From: Myxococcales bacterium
GTDB taxonomy: Bacteria > Myxococcota > Myxococcia > Myxococcales > Myxococcaceae
Direction of reading: 5' to 3'
DNA length: 64,000 nt
Assembly (NCBI GenBank): GCA_020846875.1
Contig: JADLDB010000074.1
Coordinates: forward strand, 62,001-126,000
Shown piece after piece: positions 62,357 through 64,000 of the stretch; positions within the stretch are counted from its first letter, which is position 1; the number at the start of each line of letters is the position of its first letter. The notes beneath the pieces were generated by a model. It made no database searches. It was not told the DNA's origin and saw only the letters and a program-made list of their open reading frames with translations. A program made the translations under genes and the position numbers.

Positions 62357-64000
62357 TCACTCCACGGGCGCGACGAACTTCTTCGGCCGCTCCTCCGGCT
62401 TGCCCGTCACCTCGAGGTTGTCGAAGCGGCAGACCAGGTTCCGGCAGCCCAGCGCCACCTTCCCCACCTGCCCCGCGAGGCCCGGCAGCACCGTGCGCAC
62501 GAAGCGCGTCTTGTTCACCCAGGCCTGCACGTTGACGTCACCGTTCTTCAGCTTCTCCAGCTTGAGCCGCACCCGAAAGCTGCCCTTCGGCACCTTCACC
62601 GCGTCCTCCACCAGCTCGTTGACCAGGTCGCGCGTGCTGTTCCCCTGGTGCTCCTGGCCGTCCGGGGTGAAGTAGCGCCAGCCCAGCCGCATGTCGGTGC
62701 CGGGGATGGCGAAGACGGACACCTGAAGATCCTTGATGCGGAAGGCCAGCTCGGCGAAGCGCTGGCTCGTCTCCGGATCCACCGGGGGGAAGTCCTTCGG
62801 CAGGCCCTCCACCTCCACGTCCACCGCCGCCTCGAAGTCATCCGTCGACCAGTAGCGGTGGGCCAGGTACGCGCGGGGCAGCAGGGAGCCTTCCCCCACC
62901 GGATCGCGGAACTGCGTGGACTGCAGCGTGCCGTCGGCGAGCGTCCACGCGCCGGTGTGCACGTTGAGCTCCTCGCCCGCCTCTTCGCTCGAAGGCTCGA
63001 AGTCCAGGGCGAGGCGGCCAGGCTCGCTGGAGAAGCCGGCGAAGAGCTCGGACTCCGAGTCCTCGTACCATGGCGGCGCCGACGACGGCACCGGCGGGAC
63101 GTCGGGGGCGGACGGCCAGAAGCGAAGCACCAGGCCCACCGCCAGCATCACCCCCAGGACCAGGACGCCCAGCTTCCAGCCGGCGGCCGGCTGATCGATG
63201 AAGCTGGGGGGCTTCGAGGTGGCCGGGCCCTGGCTGGGGCGCTTGCGGGCGCCGGGCGGCGTGGAGCCAGTGGGCGGCGGCGTCAGCTCGTCCAGCGCCA
63301 CCGCGGTGTCCAGCGCGCGCTTCGGGCGGGCGTCGGGATCGGTCTCCAGCAGTTGGTGCACCACCTCGTCCACCTGGGGATCCACCTCCGGCGCCTTGTG
63401 CGACGGCGGCTTGAAGCGGCCGATCGGCAGTTCGCCGGTGATCATCTCGTAGAGGATCACCCCCAGCGAATAGAGATCCGCCCGGCGATCGACATTCTTG
63501 GCGTCGCGCCGCTGCTCGGGGGCCATGTAGTTGACGGTGCCCATGGCCACCGCGGTGGCCGTCAGCGAGATGTTCTGCTCGCTGCCCTGCATGCCCGCCA
63601 GCCCGAAGTCGGCGATCTTCACGTGGCCGCGCGCGTCCACCAGGATGTTCTCGGGCTTCAGGTCCCGGTGCACCACCTTCTGCTCGTGCGCGTAGTCGAT
63701 GGCCCGCGCCACCTGGCTGCCGATCCGCAAGGCGTCGCGCACCGACAGCTTCTGGCTGTTCATCAGCTCGCGCAGGTTGATGCCCGGCACCAGCTCCATG
63801 GTGAAGTAGACGTGCCCGCCCGCCTGCCCGCGATCGATGATCTGCACGATGTTGGGGTGCGAGAGCGCGGCCAGCGCGGTGGCCTCCTTCTCGAAGCGCT
63901 TCACGAACTCCGCGTCGGTGGCGAACTTCTCGGGCAGCACCTTGAGCGCCACCACCCGGTTGAGCGACAGCTGGCGGGCCTTCCACACCTCGCCCATCCC
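62357..64000 (-). CDS. Membrane Ser/Thr protein kinase (5' end outside window)
   Basis: Open from the window edge (GMGEVWKA, end of the Gly-rich loop) to the stop at 62357, so 30-40 N-terminal residues are missing. The kinase domain has ALKVL (Lys), HRDLKPEN and DFGLAG, an RD-type Hanks kinase. A Pro-rich linker leads to a membrane segment (LGVLVLGVMLAVGLVLRFW). The 200-residue outside domain has an alpha/beta jelly-roll look (TLQSTQFRDPVGEGSLLPRA ... LKNGDVNVQAWVNKT), like LamG/concanavalin-type sensors. It probably senses an extracellular sugar or protein and signals through phosphorylation. Confidence 0.93.
   Translation of the reverse strand, partial: GMGEVWKARQLSLNRVVALKVLPEKFATDAEFVKRFEKEATALAALSHPNIVQIIDRGQAGGHVYFTMELVPGINLRELMNSQKLSVRDALRIGSQVARAIDYAHEQKVVHRDLKPENILVDARGHVKIADFGLAGMQGSEQNISLTATAVAMGTVNYMAPEQRRDAKNVDRRADLYSLGVILYEMITGELPIGRFKPPSHKAPEVDPQVDEVVHQLLETDPDARPKRALDTAVALDELTPPPTGSTPPGARKRPSQGPATSKPPSFIDQPAAGWKLGVLVLGVMLAVGLVLRFWPSAPDVPPVPSSAPPWYEDSESELFAGFSSEPGRLALDFEPSSEEAGEELNVHTGAWTLADGTLQSTQFRDPVGEGSLLPRAYLAHRYWSTDDFEAAVDVEVEGLPKDFPPVDPETSQRFAELAFRIKDLQVSVFAIPGTDMRLGWRYFTPDGQEHQGNSTRDLVNELVEDAVKVPKGSFRVRLKLEKLKNGDVNVQAWVNKTRFVRTVLPGLAGQVGKVALGCRNLVCRFDNLEVTGKPEERPKKFVAPVE

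Overview
This 64 kb window is very GC-rich (close to 70 percent by eye, third codon positions almost all G or C), and genes are packed tightly on both strands. The content points to a myxobacterium (Myxococcota), probably suborder Cystobacterineae: many lipoproteins with long Gly-rich linkers, a TIGR02996 repeat-companion protein, a Ser/Thr protein kinase, FHA and HD-GYP signalling proteins, a GAF-AAA+-Fis sigma-54 activator, an ECF sigma/anti-sigma pair, a MoxR-DUF58 pair and a two-permease Mla/Mce lipid transporter. It looks like chromosomal backbone. I saw no transposase, integrase, phage gene, rRNA, tRNA or CRISPR array.

Layout. 1-5.0 kb: lipid and fatty-acid genes on the minus strand (steroid-reductase-like protein, acyl-CoA dehydrogenase, two MaoC-fold proteins, a dihydrodipicolinate-reductase-like enzyme). 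5.1-7.5 kb: HD-GYP response regulator and an SRPBCC protein. 7.5-12.8 kb: a HEAT/cyclophilin lipoprotein, then a coupled zinc-ribbon, MoxR, DUF58 operon. 12.8-17.6 kb: TIGR02996 protein, nucleotidyltransferase-fold pair, alpha/beta hydrolase, a thioredoxin-like lipoprotein interrupted by an in-frame TGA (selenoprotein candidate), a 48-residue zinc-binding protein and an EcsC protein. 17.7-20.8 kb: a coupled VWA, unknown, JAMM-protease operon. 20.9-26.3 kb: ECF sigma and anti-sigma, VWA protein, hybrid membrane protein, histidine kinase. 26.3-32.3 kb: smc, a small ORF, HtrA protease, rhodanese. 32.4-38.9 kb: propeller lipoprotein, PIN-toxin remnant, cell-wall amidase with a repeat-rich linker, two unknowns. 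39-43.5 kb: mutS and rmuC. 43.7-50.8 kb: FHA protein, RCC1 lipoprotein, UbiB-family kinase, small and collagen-like lipoproteins. 50.9-56.0 kb: Mla/Mce transporter. 56-64 kb: PP-loop protein, Gly-rich lipoprotein, MBL hydrolase, sigma-54 activator, kinase (runs off the end).

Most notable. (1) The thioredoxin-fold lipoprotein at 16230-16586 reads through a TGA in the position of the first Cys of a CxxC motif, giving U-x-x-C, with GC-rich hairpins just downstream. (2) The two transporter ATPases carry complementary defects that all fall in one composite ATP site, which predicts a heterodimeric, asymmetric Mce-type ABC transporter. (3) The VWA-unknown-JAMM operon may be an uncharacterised protein-processing module. 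All calls rest on reading the sequence and family knowledge; no database search was possible.
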